A stretch of DNA of 64,000 bases from Gilvibacter sp. SZ-19 (GTDB lineage: Bacteria; Bacteroidota; Bacteroidia; Flavobacteriales; Flavobacteriaceae), in contig NZ_CP019333.1 in assembly GCF_002163875.1 (NCBI RefSeq), positions 1,060,864 through 1,124,863 of the forward strand. Direction: 5' to 3'. Within the stretch, counting starts at the first letter, position 1. Each line of letters starts with the position of its first letter. The notes below the pieces were generated by a model that had not been told where the DNA came from, made no database searches, and saw only the letters and a program-made list of their open reading frames with translations. The translations under genes and the position numbers were made by a program. Shown here in pieces: positions 45,233 to 54,440 of the stretch.

Positions 45233-45633
45233 TCTTCGTACACCCAAAGTTCCAAGCAGTATTCTCTGTCGGCAAACTGCACTGTTGATAAGGGATAAGG
45301 CGTAAGCTTTCCAACAACAATTCTCACACCATCGGCTCTTTCCATAACTATTGGATGGATCATGTGTTGCTCGCTAGCATCAATACGCACCTTTAAAGCT
45401 TGCTTTTCTCCATCCGCAGTAATTAATAAAACCTCAACATCTGCCCAGCCCGCCATGACACATTGGGCATCGCTTGGGCAGCGAGAGTCCATCACCACTG
45501 CAGTGAACTGCAATTGCATGTCCAGCGTGCTGGCCGATTCTCCAACTTTGAGTTGGAGTTTCTCTAAAGTTTCATCTTGAGCCATAGTCAAGCCTGTACT
45601 TAACAGGAGTAATAAAGTAAGTATCGATCTCAT
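45226..45633 (-). CDS. Hypothetical secreted protein with SRCPSDAQC motif
   Basis: About 135 residues from the second ATG (45633); an ATG two codons upstream is also possible. A Sec signal peptide (cleaved after TMAQ) is followed by a small beta-rich domain with VVMDSRCPSDAQCVMAGWADVEV, a motif seen in many uncharacterised bacterial secreted proteins, whose two Cys could form a disulfide. Function is unknown. It converges with the Feo operon. Confidence 0.65.
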   Translation of the reverse strand: MRSILTLLLLLSTGLTMAQDETLEKLQLKVGESASTLDMQLQFTAVVMDSRCPSDAQCVMAGWADVEVLLITADGEKQALKVRIDASEQHMIHPIVMERADGVRIVVGKLTPYPLSTVQFADREYCLELWVYEDQ

Positions 45634-45665
45634 ACACAAGTGTACTAAAAAATCGTGCCAAATTG

Positions 45666-46826
45666 CTACCCTCTAAATAGAAAGAAGTCTTTTTTAAGGT
45701 GCTCGATATGCTCGTCCTTATTCGTAATGATATACTCCAAGGCCAGATCTGTGAACGCTCTACCTTTATCTGTAAGGGATACGAGCTGATCCTCTACAGT
45801 GATCATATTGTTCTCTAAGGCAAGTTTTACAACGGCTTCGGAGCGCACCCTTTGCCAATTGATATGCTCATTCAAGTGATTGATATGGCGTTCCGACTCC
45901 TCCTGATGATTATTGAGGTGTAATAGAAAAGTAAGTAAGGATACTTCTATTCGCTGCTGACGTTTGCGGTAAAGCACGGCAATGATCCCTTTGTTGGGAG
46001 CAAAGCAATAGACTGTCAAAAAGATCAACCCAAGTACTGCAGTAATAGAACCTGCAATGGAGGCATCGAGTAAATGGGCAAGCCAGTAGCCTCCAATTGC
46101 CGAGGCTATCCCGAATCCGACAGACAACCAAAGCATGCGTTTTAAATCGTGGGTAAGCAAGTAAGCCGTTGCGGCAGGTGCGATCATTAAGGCGACCACG
46201 AGTATAGCTCCCACTGCGTCAAAGGCACCCACAACGGTAATTGACGAAACAGACATCAGTCCGTAATGCAAGACAACCGGAGAAAAACCAAGTGCCGCAG
46301 AAAGACCAGCATCGAAAGTACTCACCTTGAGTTCTTTAAAAAAGGCCCACAACAGCAGTAAGGTGATCAGAAGTATGATCCCCATGACCCATAAAGATTT
46401 CGGACCGAGGTCCGCACCGCCAATAAGCAATCTATCAAAAGGTGCAAAGGCCAATTCACCCAATAAGACCGCATCTACGTCCATATGGACATCACTGGCG
46501 TTTCTAGAGATCATGAGCACGCCTATACTAAAGAGTGCGGGAAACACTAAGCCGATGGCTGTGTCCTCTTTGACCAAGCCTGTCTTTTGGATGAACTCCA
46601 CCAAGACCACCGTAATGACTCCGGTAAGGGCTGCCAATAAGATCAACCAAGGAGAATTCAAATCGTGAGTTAAGAAGAATCCCAATACAATTCCCGGCAA
46701 TATGGAATGCGAGATCGCATCACTGATCAAGGCCATTTTGCGCAAGACCAAGAACACCCCAGGTATGGCGCAAGCCACAGCAACCACTGCTGCAATGAGT
46801 TGTATTTCTATTTGTGGTGTACTCAT
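45666..46826 (-). CDS. Metal ABC transporter permease (Mn/Zn type) with C-terminal winged-helix-like extension
   Basis: 386 residues from the ATG at 46826, which overlaps the upstream stop (ATGA). Residues about 1-275 are the ABC-3 family permease with 8-9 helices (ALISDAISHSILPGIVLGFF, GAFDAVGAILVVALMIAPAATAYLL). The last about 110 residues are cytosolic, with a helix-turn-helix pattern (WQRVRSEAVVKLALENNMITVEDQLVSLTDKGRAFTDLALEYI) resembling DtxR-type DNA-binding or regulatory domains. Partner of the second permease, so the channel is probably a heterodimer. Confidence 0.88.
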   Translation of the reverse strand: MSTPQIEIQLIAAVVAVACAIPGVFLVLRKMALISDAISHSILPGIVLGFFLTHDLNSPWLILLAALTGVITVVLVEFIQKTGLVKEDTAIGLVFPALFSIGVLMISRNASDVHMDVDAVLLGELAFAPFDRLLIGGADLGPKSLWVMGIILLITLLLLWAFFKELKVSTFDAGLSAALGFSPVVLHYGLMSVSSITVVGAFDAVGAILVVALMIAPAATAYLLTHDLKRMLWLSVGFGIASAIGGYWLAHLLDASIAGSITAVLGLIFLTVYCFAPNKGIIAVLYRKRQQRIEVSLLTFLLHLNNHQEESERHINHLNEHINWQRVRSEAVVKLALENNMITVEDQLVSLTDKGRAFTDLALEYIITNKDEHIEHLKKDFFLFRG

Positions 46827-47935
46827 GTCTGACTGTATAGATTTTCTGCTTCTTCGTATCCCAAGGAGGTCATAGACCACATGGCTCCGTCTAGGGTTAC
46901 CCATTTTTTGTCTACCATCTGCTGGAGCGTCTTTCTGGTAAATCCTTGAAAGTTATTCAGGATCTTCACCGCATGCGGATGCGAAATATCTTCGTGGGTC
47001 TTTGCTATAGAATACATGAATTGCAAGGTCTTTTTGAGTTCGAGTTCCCTACGGTTCTTCTGGAAACGGATCTCTCTAAAAAGCAAACCGCGGCCGGGTG
47101 AAAAAACAAAGGAGATCAGCACAAAAAAAGCAGCCACCAACACAATAACCGGACCTGTTGACAGATTGCTTTGTGTTGCAGATATGGCCGTGCCAAACAC
47201 ACCTGAAAAAGCTCCGAAGAAAGCCGCTAGCGCAATCATGACACTGAGTTTATTGGTCCATTGCCTAGCAGCCGCAGCCGGCGCCAGTAGCATAGCACTC
47301 ATTAGCACAACGCCCACCGTCTGTAATCCGATCACAATAGCAATCACTATAAAAAAGGTGATCAAGGTGTCAATAATGCGCGTATTGAACCCTAAGGTCT
47401 TGGTGTAATCTGCGTCAAAAAGAAGCAATTTGAATTCCTTCCAAAAAAGCAAGAGGATAAAGAGTGAAACCGCTGTGATGGCCACCATGATCCAAACGTC
47501 TTTGGCCACCAAGGTAGCAGCCTGACCAAAGAGGTACTTATCTAGTCCCGCCTGATTGGCATTAGGCAACTTCTGTATATAGGTAAGCAGTAGCATCCCA
47601 AATCCGAAGAAAAGCGAAAGCACCAAACCTAAGGCCGTGTCTGATTTTAAATGTGTATTCTTGATCATTCCGCGGATCCAAAAAGCACCCAATAAACCAC
47701 TTATTAAGGCACCAATAAGCAGTACATTACTGTCTTTGGCTCCAGTAAACAAGAATGCCAAGGCGATTCCGGGCAGAGCGGCGTGAGAGATAGCATCGCC
47801 TAAAAGACTTTGTTTTCTGAGAACAGCAAAACTCCCGAGCATTCCGGTAACTGCGCCTAAAACAGCCGTGCCTAAAGTGATGACACCCAAGGTGTAGTCC
47901 GTAAAAAGCAATTCGAAATACTCGCCTAAACTCAT
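46823..47935 (-). CDS. Metal ABC transporter permease (Mn/Zn type), first subunit
   Basis: 370 residues. The ABC-3 membrane domain (about 1-275; [42 protein letters not shown]) is followed by a cytosolic tail of about 75 residues with a winged-helix look ([46 protein letters not shown]). It overlaps the ATPase gene by 4 bp and the second permease by 4 bp. Both permeases carry this tail, which may sense metal or gate transport. Confidence 0.88.
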   Translation of the reverse strand: MSLGEYFELLFTDYTLGVITLGTAVLGAVTGMLGSFAVLRKQSLLGDAISHAALPGIALAFLFTGAKDSNVLLIGALISGLLGAFWIRGMIKNTHLKSDTALGLVLSLFFGFGMLLLTYIQKLPNANQAGLDKYLFGQAATLVAKDVWIMVAITAVSLFILLLFWKEFKLLLFDADYTKTLGFNTRIIDTLITFFIVIAIVIGLQTVGVVLMSAMLLAPAAAARQWTNKLSVMIALAAFFGAFSGVFGTAISATQSNLSTGPVIVLVAAFFVLISFVFSPGRGLLFREIRFQKNRRELELKKTLQFMYSIAKTHEDISHPHAVKILNNFQGFTRKTLQQMVDKKWVTLDGAMWSMTSLGYEEAENLYSQT

Positions 47936-48666
47936 TGTTGTAAACTCACTTTATAATTGATTCCGTAAGTCTTGGTAAGGTTGTCGTCATTGAAAATTGT
48001 TGAGACCGGACCAGTGGCAATCTTTTTGACGTTTAAAAAAGTAACCCAGTCAAAATATTCGGGTACCGTTTGCAGATCATGATGAACAACGATCACCGTT
48101 TTCCCAGTCTTTCTGAGTTCCTTTAAAATATTGACAATTGCCTTCTCTGTAGTGGCATCGACACCTTGGAAAGGCTCGTCCATAAAATATATCGAGGCGT
48201 TCTGCACCAATGCTCTGGCTAGGAAAATACGCTGTTGTTGCCCTCCGGAGAGTTGAGAGATCTGTCTGCTTTTAAAAGGCAGCATCCCCACTTTTTCAAG
48301 CGCCTCCAATGCCGCTTTTTTCTGAGCTTTTCCCGGTCTTTTTATCCAACCCAAGCTGCCGTAGGTTCCCATCATGACCACATCTAAAGCAGTGGTAGGG
48401 AAGTCCCAATCTACACTCCCCTTTTGAGGAACATAGGCCACCAATTGTCGCTGTTGCTCATAGGGTTTCCCATAAATACCCACGCTGCCGGCAATCGGAT
48501 CGATTATACCGAGTATGGCCTTAATAAGAGTCGATTTTCCCGCTCCGTTTGGGCCAACTATCGCCATGAGCACGCCTTCTGGTATGGCCAGATCTATATC
48601 CCACAAGACTGGCTTGTAGTTGTAAGCTACGGTCAAATCGTCTACACTTACCGCTATTTTTTCCAT
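47932..48666 (-). CDS. Metal ABC transporter ATP-binding protein
   Basis: 244 residues with Walker [11 protein letters not shown]-loop YVPQ, signature LSGGQQQR, Walker B IYFMDEP and the H-loop VVHHD. It powers the manganese/zinc uptake permeases. It overlaps the solute-binding protein gene by one base and the permease gene by four. Confidence 0.95.
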   Translation of the reverse strand: MEKIAVSVDDLTVAYNYKPVLWDIDLAIPEGVLMAIVGPNGAGKSTLIKAILGIIDPIAGSVGIYGKPYEQQRQLVAYVPQKGSVDWDFPTTALDVVMMGTYGSLGWIKRPGKAQKKAALEALEKVGMLPFKSRQISQLSGGQQQRIFLARALVQNASIYFMDEPFQGVDATTEKAIVNILKELRKTGKTVIVVHHDLQTVPEYFDWVTFLNVKKIATGPVSTIFNDDNLTKTYGINYKVSLQQ

Positions 48667-49577
48667 TATTTCAGCGCGTTTACTATGGTGTTCACGTTAG
48701 CGAGGAACATTCCAATATATTCACCCTCGTCGGTTCCTGCGGAGCCTAATGCATCAGAATAAAGGGTTCCGCCAATGCTCACTTCAAAATCCTTAGCCCG
48801 AACCGCAGCCTGTAGGGCTTCTATGGTACGTTTAGGCACAGAGCTTTCTACAAAAATGGCTTTGATCTTTTTTTCGATTATAAAATCAGCTAGGCGTTGC
48901 ACGTCTTGTACACCCGCTTCGGTGGCGGTACTAAGACCTTGCAAGCCCACTACTTCAAAGCCATAGGCACGTCCGAAGTAGTTGAAGGCATCGTGAGCCG
49001 TAACCAAGTATCTTTTTTCTTCTGGCAGACTGCCAATAATTTGCTCTACTATGGTCTCAAGATTGTTCAAGTCCTCTATATAGGCCTCGTAATTGGCCGT
49101 ATAATAGGTAGCACTTTCAGGATCTAAAGCAATCAACTCGTCTTTAAGTGCTCCGGCCATGCGTTTCCAAAAAGTGATGTTGAACCAAACGTGAGGGTCG
49201 TAGTTAGAAGCAAAATACTCAGACTCCATAAGCGCTAAAGGATCTAGTGTCTCTGCCAAGGCCACTGTCTTGATGTTCTGGGAGCGCATCTTTTCAAAGA
49301 TCTCTCCCATCTTCCCTTCTAAATGTAAACCGTTGTATACGATCAGATCGGCATTAAAGAGCTTAGAGACATCGCCCTCACTAGCTTTATAAAGGTGCGG
49401 GTCAACGCCACTACCCATGAGGCCTTGTACATCTATAGAATCTTTACCGATCTGTCTGGCCAGATCACTTATCATGGTTGTAGTGGCCACCACATTGGGT
49501 TTGGAATTCTTATCTACTGATGGTTTACATCCAACCAAGATCAGTAGTAATCCGAAAAATAAAAGACTGGTTCTCAT
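48666..49577 (-). CDS. Manganese/zinc ABC transporter solute-binding lipoprotein (ZnuA/TroA family)
   Basis: 303 residues. SPII signal (LVGCKPS, Cys17), then a cluster A-I metal-binding fold. Metal ligands are likely His in GVDPHLY, His in NGLHLEG, His in [11 protein letters not shown] and the late Asp/Glu. There is no His-rich loop of the zinc-specific ZnuA type, which together with the DtxR/MntR-type regulator leading the operon favours manganese, though zinc cannot be excluded. Confidence 0.9.
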   Translation of the reverse strand: MRTSLLFFGLLLILVGCKPSVDKNSKPNVVATTTMISDLARQIGKDSIDVQGLMGSGVDPHLYKASEGDVSKLFNADLIVYNGLHLEGKMGEIFEKMRSQNIKTVALAETLDPLALMESEYFASNYDPHVWFNITFWKRMAGALKDELIALDPESATYYTANYEAYIEDLNNLETIVEQIIGSLPEEKRYLVTAHDAFNYFGRAYGFEVVGLQGLSTATEAGVQDVQRLADFIIEKKIKAIFVESSVPKRTIEALQAAVRAKDFEVSIGGTLYSDALGSAGTDEGEYIGMFLANVNTIVNALK

Positions 49578-50381
49578 CTATTTGCTGTTTCGTGTATCAA
49601 TACGGTAACTCAAGCCCGCACTTAACAATAATTCTTGATCTGAGCGGATTCCGCTCCCAATAGTGGCATCTAATTGCAGGTTGTCATTTACGAGATAGGT
49701 AATGCTAGCATCCCACAAATGGTTAGGCCCGCTATCTTCTGGCAACTCTCCGTAGAGTTCTACATAACAGCCAAAGGCATCAGTGATCGCATATCCATAC
49801 GCCAAAGTATAAATGTATTCAGCCTCTGGACTGTCTCCTCCCCACTGTGCTCCTAAATTATAAGACAGACTTGAGCGCTCACTCAAGGTGTGCGCAAAGG
49901 AGAATCGAAAATCTACACCGGTATATTCGGGTTTGTAATCCCTACCTGCGGTAAAAGGCAAGAAGACATGGCCAATAAGTCCAATATCAGGAATTAGACC
50001 TCGCTCTTCTGTAATGGCGACTTTAGCTCCTAGCAGCAAAGGGTCCAAGCCACTTAGAACGCCGGGGACTTCCATCTCATTGAATTCGAGACGGGTCTCT
50101 GTAAAGTTCCATCCCAGGCGCAGTTCAAAATTGTCAAATATCCCATAACGAACCAACATAGTGTTGAAAGTGGTGGATTCGGTTTGTAAACCATTAGTTT
50201 CCTCTCTGGTAAAGAATGCCCCTGTCTCGAATTGGAGAAATCCTGTACCAACGGTGTTTGGAGCTTCGGTAGCGTCTGGCCTGTCCGTAATTAAGGGGCC
50301 TGGGCCGTTATCTTGCTGGGCATAGCCGAAACTGCCTAACATTAATATTGAGATCGTTATTAAAGTGTTTTTAAAATTCAT
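49578..50381 (-). CDS. Outer-membrane beta-barrel transporter-like protein in the metal operon
   Basis: 267 residues with a Sec signal peptide. It begins LITDRPDATEAPNTVGTGFLQFETGAFF, the start typical of the MetA-pathway/phenol-type outer membrane transporter-like family. It then alternates amphipathic strands and ends in a strand close to the C-terminus, as beta-barrels do. It starts one base inside the regulator's stop and ends directly before the binding-protein gene, so it may form the outer-membrane entry for the metal. Confidence 0.75.
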   Translation of the reverse strand: MNFKNTLITISILMLGSFGYAQQDNGPGPLITDRPDATEAPNTVGTGFLQFETGAFFTREETNGLQTESTTFNTMLVRYGIFDNFELRLGWNFTETRLEFNEMEVPGVLSGLDPLLLGAKVAITEERGLIPDIGLIGHVFLPFTAGRDYKPEYTGVDFRFSFAHTLSERSSLSYNLGAQWGGDSPEAEYIYTLAYGYAITDAFGCYVELYGELPEDSGPNHLWDASITYLVNDNLQLDATIGSGIRSDQELLLSAGLSYRIDTRNSK

Positions 50382-51040
50382 TATGCGGTAAGGGTTACGT
50401 AAATACTGTTTGCTATTTCTTTAGTTAGAAAAAGTGGGGCCTTGTCTACAACGACTGTTAGCGCTCCGGTAAAGTCTTCTGTTTTTTGTACTTCTAATTG
50501 GGTTCCGATTCCGATGTTATTCTTGCTGAGGTATTTCAAAAAATCATCCGAAGCAGATTTTACACCAATACAGACAGCGCACTGCCCAGCATCTAATTGC
50601 CCCAACAATTTCTTTTGTCTGGTGGTGATATTACCATTGGCATCTGGAATAGGATCTCCATGCGGATCGTACTGCGGATGTCCTAGAAAGTGATCCAGAC
50701 GATCGACCAGTTCTGCGGATTGAATGTGTTCTAGTTGTTCTGCAAGATCGTGCACCTGATGCCATTTGAAGTTTAACTTCTCGACCAAGAATACTTCCCA
50801 AAGGCGATGCTTTCTGATAATACGTAAGGCAGTTCTTTGACCAGACTCGGTTAAACTAACTCCTTTATACTTGATATAAGTGAGCAGCTGCTTGTCTGCC
50901 AGTTTCTTGATCATATCTGTCACAGAGGAGGCTTTGGTTTGCATGCGGTCTGCAATAGCATTGGTACTTACCTCGCTAGCGGTTCCTTGCTCCAAGTGAT
51001 AAATGGCCTTTAAATAGTTTTCCTCTGATAGACTATACAT
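50381..51040 (-). CDS. DtxR/MntR-family metal-dependent transcriptional repressor
   Basis: 219 residues: an N-terminal winged helix (EENYLKAIYHLEQ, NAIADRMQTKASSVTDMIKKLADKQLLTY), a dimerisation/metal-binding domain with HKLRLWEVFL-type helices (RKHRLWEVFLVEKLNFKW, HDLAEQLEHIQS, HPQYDPHGDPIP), and a C-terminal FeoA-like SH3 domain. It should repress its own operon when Mn2+ or Fe2+ is bound. It is the first gene of the six-gene metal uptake operon, with an operator just upstream. Confidence 0.92.
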   Translation of the reverse strand: MYSLSEENYLKAIYHLEQGTASEVSTNAIADRMQTKASSVTDMIKKLADKQLLTYIKYKGVSLTESGQRTALRIIRKHRLWEVFLVEKLNFKWHQVHDLAEQLEHIQSAELVDRLDHFLGHPQYDPHGDPIPDANGNITTRQKKLLGQLDAGQCAVCIGVKSASDDFLKYLSKNNIGIGTQLEVQKTEDFTGALTVVVDKAPLFLTKEIANSIYVTLTA

Positions 51041-51060
51041 CTACTTCATTTAACTTTATA

Positions 51061-51093
51061 CAAAAGTAAATTTATTTTTAGACAAGCCTAAAA
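51061..51093 (-). promoter_or_regulatory. Metal-operon promoter with overlapping DtxR/MntR-type operator
   Basis: On the minus strand TACTTTTG (51068-51061) fits TAnnTTTG. Immediately upstream, TTTTAGACAAGCCTAAAA (51076-51093) is an imperfect palindrome of the TTTTAGxC-nn-GxCTAAAA type, matching the shape of DtxR/MntR boxes. It overlaps the region between -10 and -33, as expected for a repressor. A fitting TTG lies only 14 bases upstream, so the -33 is weak. Confidence 0.65.
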
Positions 51094-51160
51094 TATTTCA
51101 GAAACTATTAACAATTACACCCAGATCATAAGTGACTCTCACTGATTTAACACAAAAATT

Positions 51161-51210
51161 TGCATTTTGTCGGTTTTTTCTTGCATTTAATCGATTATTT
51201 ACTACATTTG
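51161..51210 (+). promoter_or_regulatory. Conserved upstream element and promoter of lipoprotein paralogue 1
   Basis: TGTCGGTTTTTTC (51168-51180) runs into TTG (51181-51183), then 19 bases to TACATTTG (51203-51210), a perfect flavobacterial promoter. The same element precedes paralogues 2 and 3 at almost the same distance from the start. Confidence 0.75.
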
Positions 51211-51234
51211 ACCTCTAACCCTAAATTTTAGACC

Positions 51235-51843
51235 ATGAAAAAAATCTACTCACTATTGGTTTTTGCTTTTGTTCTTGTAATGGCAAGTTGTAGTAATGAT
51301 GCGAATGATAGCTACGAGAACAGTCCGGATGTACAGTTCACAATTACAGAGCGTACCACAGATGATATTGATGGAAAAGATGAAGTTGTAACCTGTGCTG
51401 CTACGGAGCTGATAGCAGGTCAAAATTATGTAGCGGGAGAGATCTTGGTTACTGCAGATGAATCTACAGTTTATATTACCTACAGAACGTATGACGGCTG
51501 GGTGATCGACGCGACACATTTATTTGCAGGTGTATGTGAAGACATTCCACAAAACAGAGCTGGGAATCCTAAAATTGGAGTATTTGACCACGCCACCTCG
51601 CACAGTGCAAGCGTAGACGAAGTGACTTACGCTTTAGACATTGAATTCTTTGAGCAGTGTTTTTGTGTAGCCGCTCATGCCGAAGTTAGCTTGTTAAATG
51701 AAGCTGGTACTGTGATCCAATCAGAAACTGCTTGGGGAAGCGGAACTACCTTTGATGGTAACAGCTGGGCGATGTATTCAGATTTTTGCCTAGATGGTTG
51801 TACAGAAAATAACGACGGCCCTGCAGACGATCCGACTCGTTAA
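51235..51843 (+). CDS. Tandem lipoprotein paralogue 1
   Basis: 202 residues. SPII signal (VMASC, Cys19). A beta-rich extracellular domain begins after about 55. Features shared by all three paralogues: C-x-n-AGQNYxAGxIxVxAD, YITYRTxxxWxIxxTHLFxG, DIPxNxxGNPxIGxF, an H(S/Y)-rich turn, CFxxAAHAxVS, ETAWxxG, SWAMxxxFCxxGC. The C-terminus is short and acidic. Function is unknown; the invariant Cys suggest disulfides. It stands first of a tandem triplet. Confidence 0.8.
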   Translation: MKKIYSLLVFAFVLVMASCSNDANDSYENSPDVQFTITERTTDDIDGKDEVVTCAATELIAGQNYVAGEILVTADESTVYITYRTYDGWVIDATHLFAGVCEDIPQNRAGNPKIGVFDHATSHSASVDEVTYALDIEFFEQCFCVAAHAEVSLLNEAGTVIQSETAWGSGTTFDGNSWAMYSDFCLDGCTENNDGPADDPTR

Positions 51844-51869
51844 TATATAAGACGTAATGATATTGCATG

Positions 51870-51892
51870 ACCTGCCAGTTTCCCTGGCAGGT
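51870..51892 (+). terminator. Terminator after lipoprotein paralogue 1
   Basis: A 9-bp stem (51870-51878 with 51884-51892, arm ACCTGCCAG) and a following T-run. Confidence 0.88.
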
Positions 51893-51954
51893 TTTTTTAT
51901 GCCTGAAAATCAAACATCTATACTTTCTTACGTTTAAACCACAACAAAACTACG

Positions 51955-52020
51955 TTTGAACGAATTTTCCTGCAATGTGTCGGTTTTTTCTTACGTTTCA
52001 AATTTCGTTTAATAGCTTGC
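51955..52020 (+). promoter_or_regulatory. Conserved upstream element and promoter of lipoprotein paralogue 2
   Basis: The block 51955-51994 differs from 52800-52839 at a single base (39 of 40). It includes TGTCGGTTTTTTC followed by TTA, then 19 bases to TAGCTTGC (52013-52020), a degenerate -7. The start lies 49 bases after the block. Confidence 0.7.
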
Positions 52021-52042
52021 AGGCGAATTAATTAACAACATT

Positions 52043-52645
52043 ATGAAAAAACTTTACCCCGCATTAATTATTGCAGCAGCTATTCTCACAAGTTGCTCGG
52101 ACAATGAAAACTATGAAGGCCTAGATGCAAAGACCTTTACAGTGAATGAAAAAGTAGTAGATCTAGATGGTAAATCAGACCCTGAGATCTGTGCAGTGAC
52201 CGATCTGATCGCAGGTCAGAATTACACTGCTGGAGTTGTTGAAGTAGCAGCAGACAGCGAGAACCTTTATGTGACCTATAGAACTTCAGGCAACTGGGTC
52301 CTTGGGCAGACTCATTTATACCTAGGAACCTTAGAAGGTGTTCCACAGAATGAACCAGGTAATCCTCGCGTAGGGCATTTCCCTTATCAAGCTTCTCACA
52401 GTGCTGGAACTAATGAGGTGACCTATACGATGCCTATCAATGACATAGACGATTGTTTCTACGCTGCAGCACATGCAGTGGTTTACCTAACAGACGATGC
52501 AGGCAATGTTATATCAAGCGAAACTGCTTGGGGAGATGGTGTAGCCATGGCTGGTAAGAACTGGGCAACCGTATCAGAATTCTGTAAAACAGGTTGTACC
52601 AACGATGACAACGACAGTATTGGTGGTCCAATTAGACGCCGATAA
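52043..52645 (+). CDS. Tandem lipoprotein paralogue 2
   Basis: 200 residues, clearly homologous to its two neighbours over the whole length. SPII signal (LTSCSDN). Conserved core from ICAVTDLIAGQNYTAG through YVTYRTSGNWVLGQTHLY, VPQNEPGNPRVGHF, CFYAAAHAVV to SETAWGDG and FCKTGC, then GPIRRR at the end. It has its own promoter-type element and terminator, so each paralogue is transcribed separately. Function unknown. Confidence 0.8.
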   Translation: MKKLYPALIIAAAILTSCSDNENYEGLDAKTFTVNEKVVDLDGKSDPEICAVTDLIAGQNYTAGVVEVAADSENLYVTYRTSGNWVLGQTHLYLGTLEGVPQNEPGNPRVGHFPYQASHSAGTNEVTYTMPINDIDDCFYAAAHAVVYLTDDAGNVISSETAWGDGVAMAGKNWATVSEFCKTGCTNDDNDSIGGPIRRR

Positions 52646-52660
52646 GACAAGCTGCTATAG

Positions 52661-52709
52661 CCGCTAATCTCACGCCCCCAATTAGCAGCTAATCGCAACC
52701 CCCAAAACA
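52661..52709. repeat. Short tandem repeat in the spacer
   Basis: Two tandem units of about 24 bases, each with GCTAATC.CA..CCCCCAA, lie after the second paralogue. No function apparent. Confidence 0.45.
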
Positions 52710-52711
52710 TC

Positions 52712-52742
52712 AAAACCTGTTCTCTATTTGAGAGCAGGTTTT
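52712..52742 (+). terminator. Terminator after lipoprotein paralogue 2
   Basis: A 12-pair stem with one wobble (52712-52723 with 52731-52742) whose 3' arm ends in a T-run. Confidence 0.82.
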
Positions 52743-52799
52743 TTGTTTAAACAGACAAGTCATCAGTACAATATACTCGTCCACAGGCACAAAAGTGCA

Positions 52800-52865
52800 T
52801 TTGAACGAATTTTCCTGCAAAGTGTCGGTTTTTTCTTACAGATAAAAATCAACCCCCTATATTCG
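52800..52865 (+). promoter_or_regulatory. Conserved upstream element and promoter of lipoprotein paralogue 3
   Basis: The 40-base block 52800-52839 almost equals 51955-51994. TTA (52836-52838), 19 bases, TATATTCG (52858-52865). The leader after it (ATTAATTAACAACA) is also nearly the same as that of paralogue 2. Confidence 0.72.
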
Positions 52866-52887
52866 TCTCAGATTAATTAACAACAAC

Positions 52888-53502
52888 ATGAAAAAGCTAT
52901 TCTTTATTGGGGCAATGATAGCCGTTTTTACTACGAGCTGTTCCACAGAAACTGTAAACGAAGATCTGACACTAACGGATCAAGTACAATTTGAGGTAAC
53001 CTCTAAGTCTATCCTGACTGCTGGCACGGCAACCGGATCCGGATCCGCAGAGATCTGTTCCGTAACCTACATCATGGCCGGACAGCATACCATCGCAGGT
53101 AAACTATTCATCTTAGCAGATGCAGACAACCTTTACATTACTTACAGAACTATTTCTAATTGGATCATTGATGAGACTCACATGTTCATTGGAAATCGCG
53201 AAGACATCCCTGTAAACGGTGGTGGCAACCCCCGCATTGGCCACTTCCCTTACAGTGCCGTTCATTACAACAACACCAATGAAGTAGTGTACACTATTCC
53301 TAAAAATGCAGTTCCAGATTGCTTTACCCTAGCGGCGCATTCTGTTGTGTCTAAATTAGATGCCAATGGCAATAGAGTAGTCACTGAGACTGCTTGGACA
53401 GATGGAGACGCTATAGGCGGTGCCAGCTGGGCCATGGCCACTGATTACTGTGTGTCTGGTTGTCCAACCTCACCAGATAACGGACCTGTACGCAGAAGAT
53501 AA
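52888..53502 (+). CDS. Tandem lipoprotein paralogue 3
   Basis: 204 residues. SPII signal (FTTSCSTE). The same conserved core as its neighbours: ICSVTYIMAGQHTIAG, then YITYRTISNWIIDETHMFIG, DIPVNGGGNPRIGHF, CFTLAAHSVVS, ETAWTDG, SWAMATDYCVSGC and a GPVRRR end shared with paralogue 2. A serine/glycine spacer follows the signal. It is probably exposed on the outer membrane. Function unknown. Confidence 0.8.
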   Translation: MKKLFFIGAMIAVFTTSCSTETVNEDLTLTDQVQFEVTSKSILTAGTATGSGSAEICSVTYIMAGQHTIAGKLFILADADNLYITYRTISNWIIDETHMFIGNREDIPVNGGGNPRIGHFPYSAVHYNNTNEVVYTIPKNAVPDCFTLAAHSVVSKLDANGNRVVTETAWTDGDAIGGASWAMATDYCVSGCPTSPDNGPVRRR

Positions 53503-53524
53503 ACGATTAATTGATCTTAAAATT

Positions 53525-53552
53525 AAGCCCGATCGCAAAAGAGATCGGGCTT
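53525..53552. terminator. Bidirectional terminator
   Basis: A 10-bp stem (53525-53534 with 53543-53552, arm AAGCCCGATC) and an 8-base loop, followed by a T-run; between paralogue 3 and the convergent DjlA-like gene. Confidence 0.85.
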
Positions 53553-53557
53553 TTTTA

Positions 53558-54304
53558 TTAGAATCCGCGTTCTTGTTGCAATTGTTCGTAGGCTTCTTGC
53601 ACTTTACGGAATTTCTCTTCAGCGCCTTGCTTGTAGGCCTCGTCCATATGCTGCACCTTATCTGGATGATATTTCTTAGCCATGGTTCGGTACGCCTTTT
53701 TGATCTCTGAATCCGAAGCTGTCTTTTCTATCTCCAAGATCTTGTAAGCGCTATCTGCAGATTTTAAGAACATGGCTTTCACACTTTCAAAATCCGCCTG
53801 ACTTATAGCCAAATAACGCGCAATACGGCCTATCTCATCTACTTCTGCCTTGTCTACGGCTCCATCGGCATTAGCCACGCTAAATAAAAAGTGAAGGATC
53901 TGTAAACGCGATTCGTAGCGTGTTTTCTGACGCATGAGCTTACAGATATTCTCTGCGGAGATAGCTCTGTTCTTGATCACATCGTTGAACACCTTGAACG
54001 CGGCATTGGCTCGATCTTTTCCGTAGGCCTGTACAAAGTACTGCCTAACATAATTGAGCTCATCGTCTTTAACGCGGCCATCGGCTCGGATAACCAAGGA
54101 GGCCAAAGACAATAGATTCAGTTCAAAATCCGCAGGAGTTACCTGATCTCTTTTCGGTTGATTAAATACTCTCTTATAAGGTTGTTTTTTAGATCCGCCT
54201 TTGTTGATCTCATCGATAAAACTACCAATGACAAAGCCTATTACAGCTCCAAAGAAACGGCCGCCTACAACCCATCCTAATAAGGCTCCAGCCCATCGAA
54301 ACAT
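53558..54304 (-). CDS. DjlA-like co-chaperone (TerB plus C-terminal J domain)
   Basis: 248 residues. An N-terminal Gly-rich membrane segment ([24 protein letters not shown]), a TerB/DjlA central helical domain ([30 protein letters not shown]) and a C-terminal J domain with YHPDKV. The J domain would stimulate DnaK. The layout matches DjlA, a membrane-bound DnaJ-like protein. Confidence 0.88.
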   Translation of the reverse strand: MFRWAGALLGWVVGGRFFGAVIGFVIGSFIDEINKGGSKKQPYKRVFNQPKRDQVTPADFELNLLSLASLVIRADGRVKDDELNYVRQYFVQAYGKDRANAAFKVFNDVIKNRAISAENICKLMRQKTRYESRLQILHFLFSVANADGAVDKAEVDEIGRIARYLAISQADFESVKAMFLKSADSAYKILEIEKTASDSEIKKAYRTMAKKYHPDKVQHMDEAYKQGAEEKFRKVQEAYEQLQQERGF

Positions 54305-54399
54305 AGTGGTGTAAAATAAGGATTAAAAACGCGACTAAAGATAACCAATTCACTGCTTGTGTAGGTTGCTCTGTTCGCATATACTAGTACAAAATTGGT

Positions 54400-54407
54400 T
54401 ATCTTTG
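54400..54407 (+). promoter_or_regulatory. Putative -7 element of the bacilliredoxin gene
   Basis: TATCTTTG fits TAnnTTTG, 33 bases before the start codon. No TTG at the right spacing; the site is supported by the -7 only. Confidence 0.4.
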
Positions 54408-54440
54408 CACTCAAATTGTTACACAAAAACAAGAAAAATT

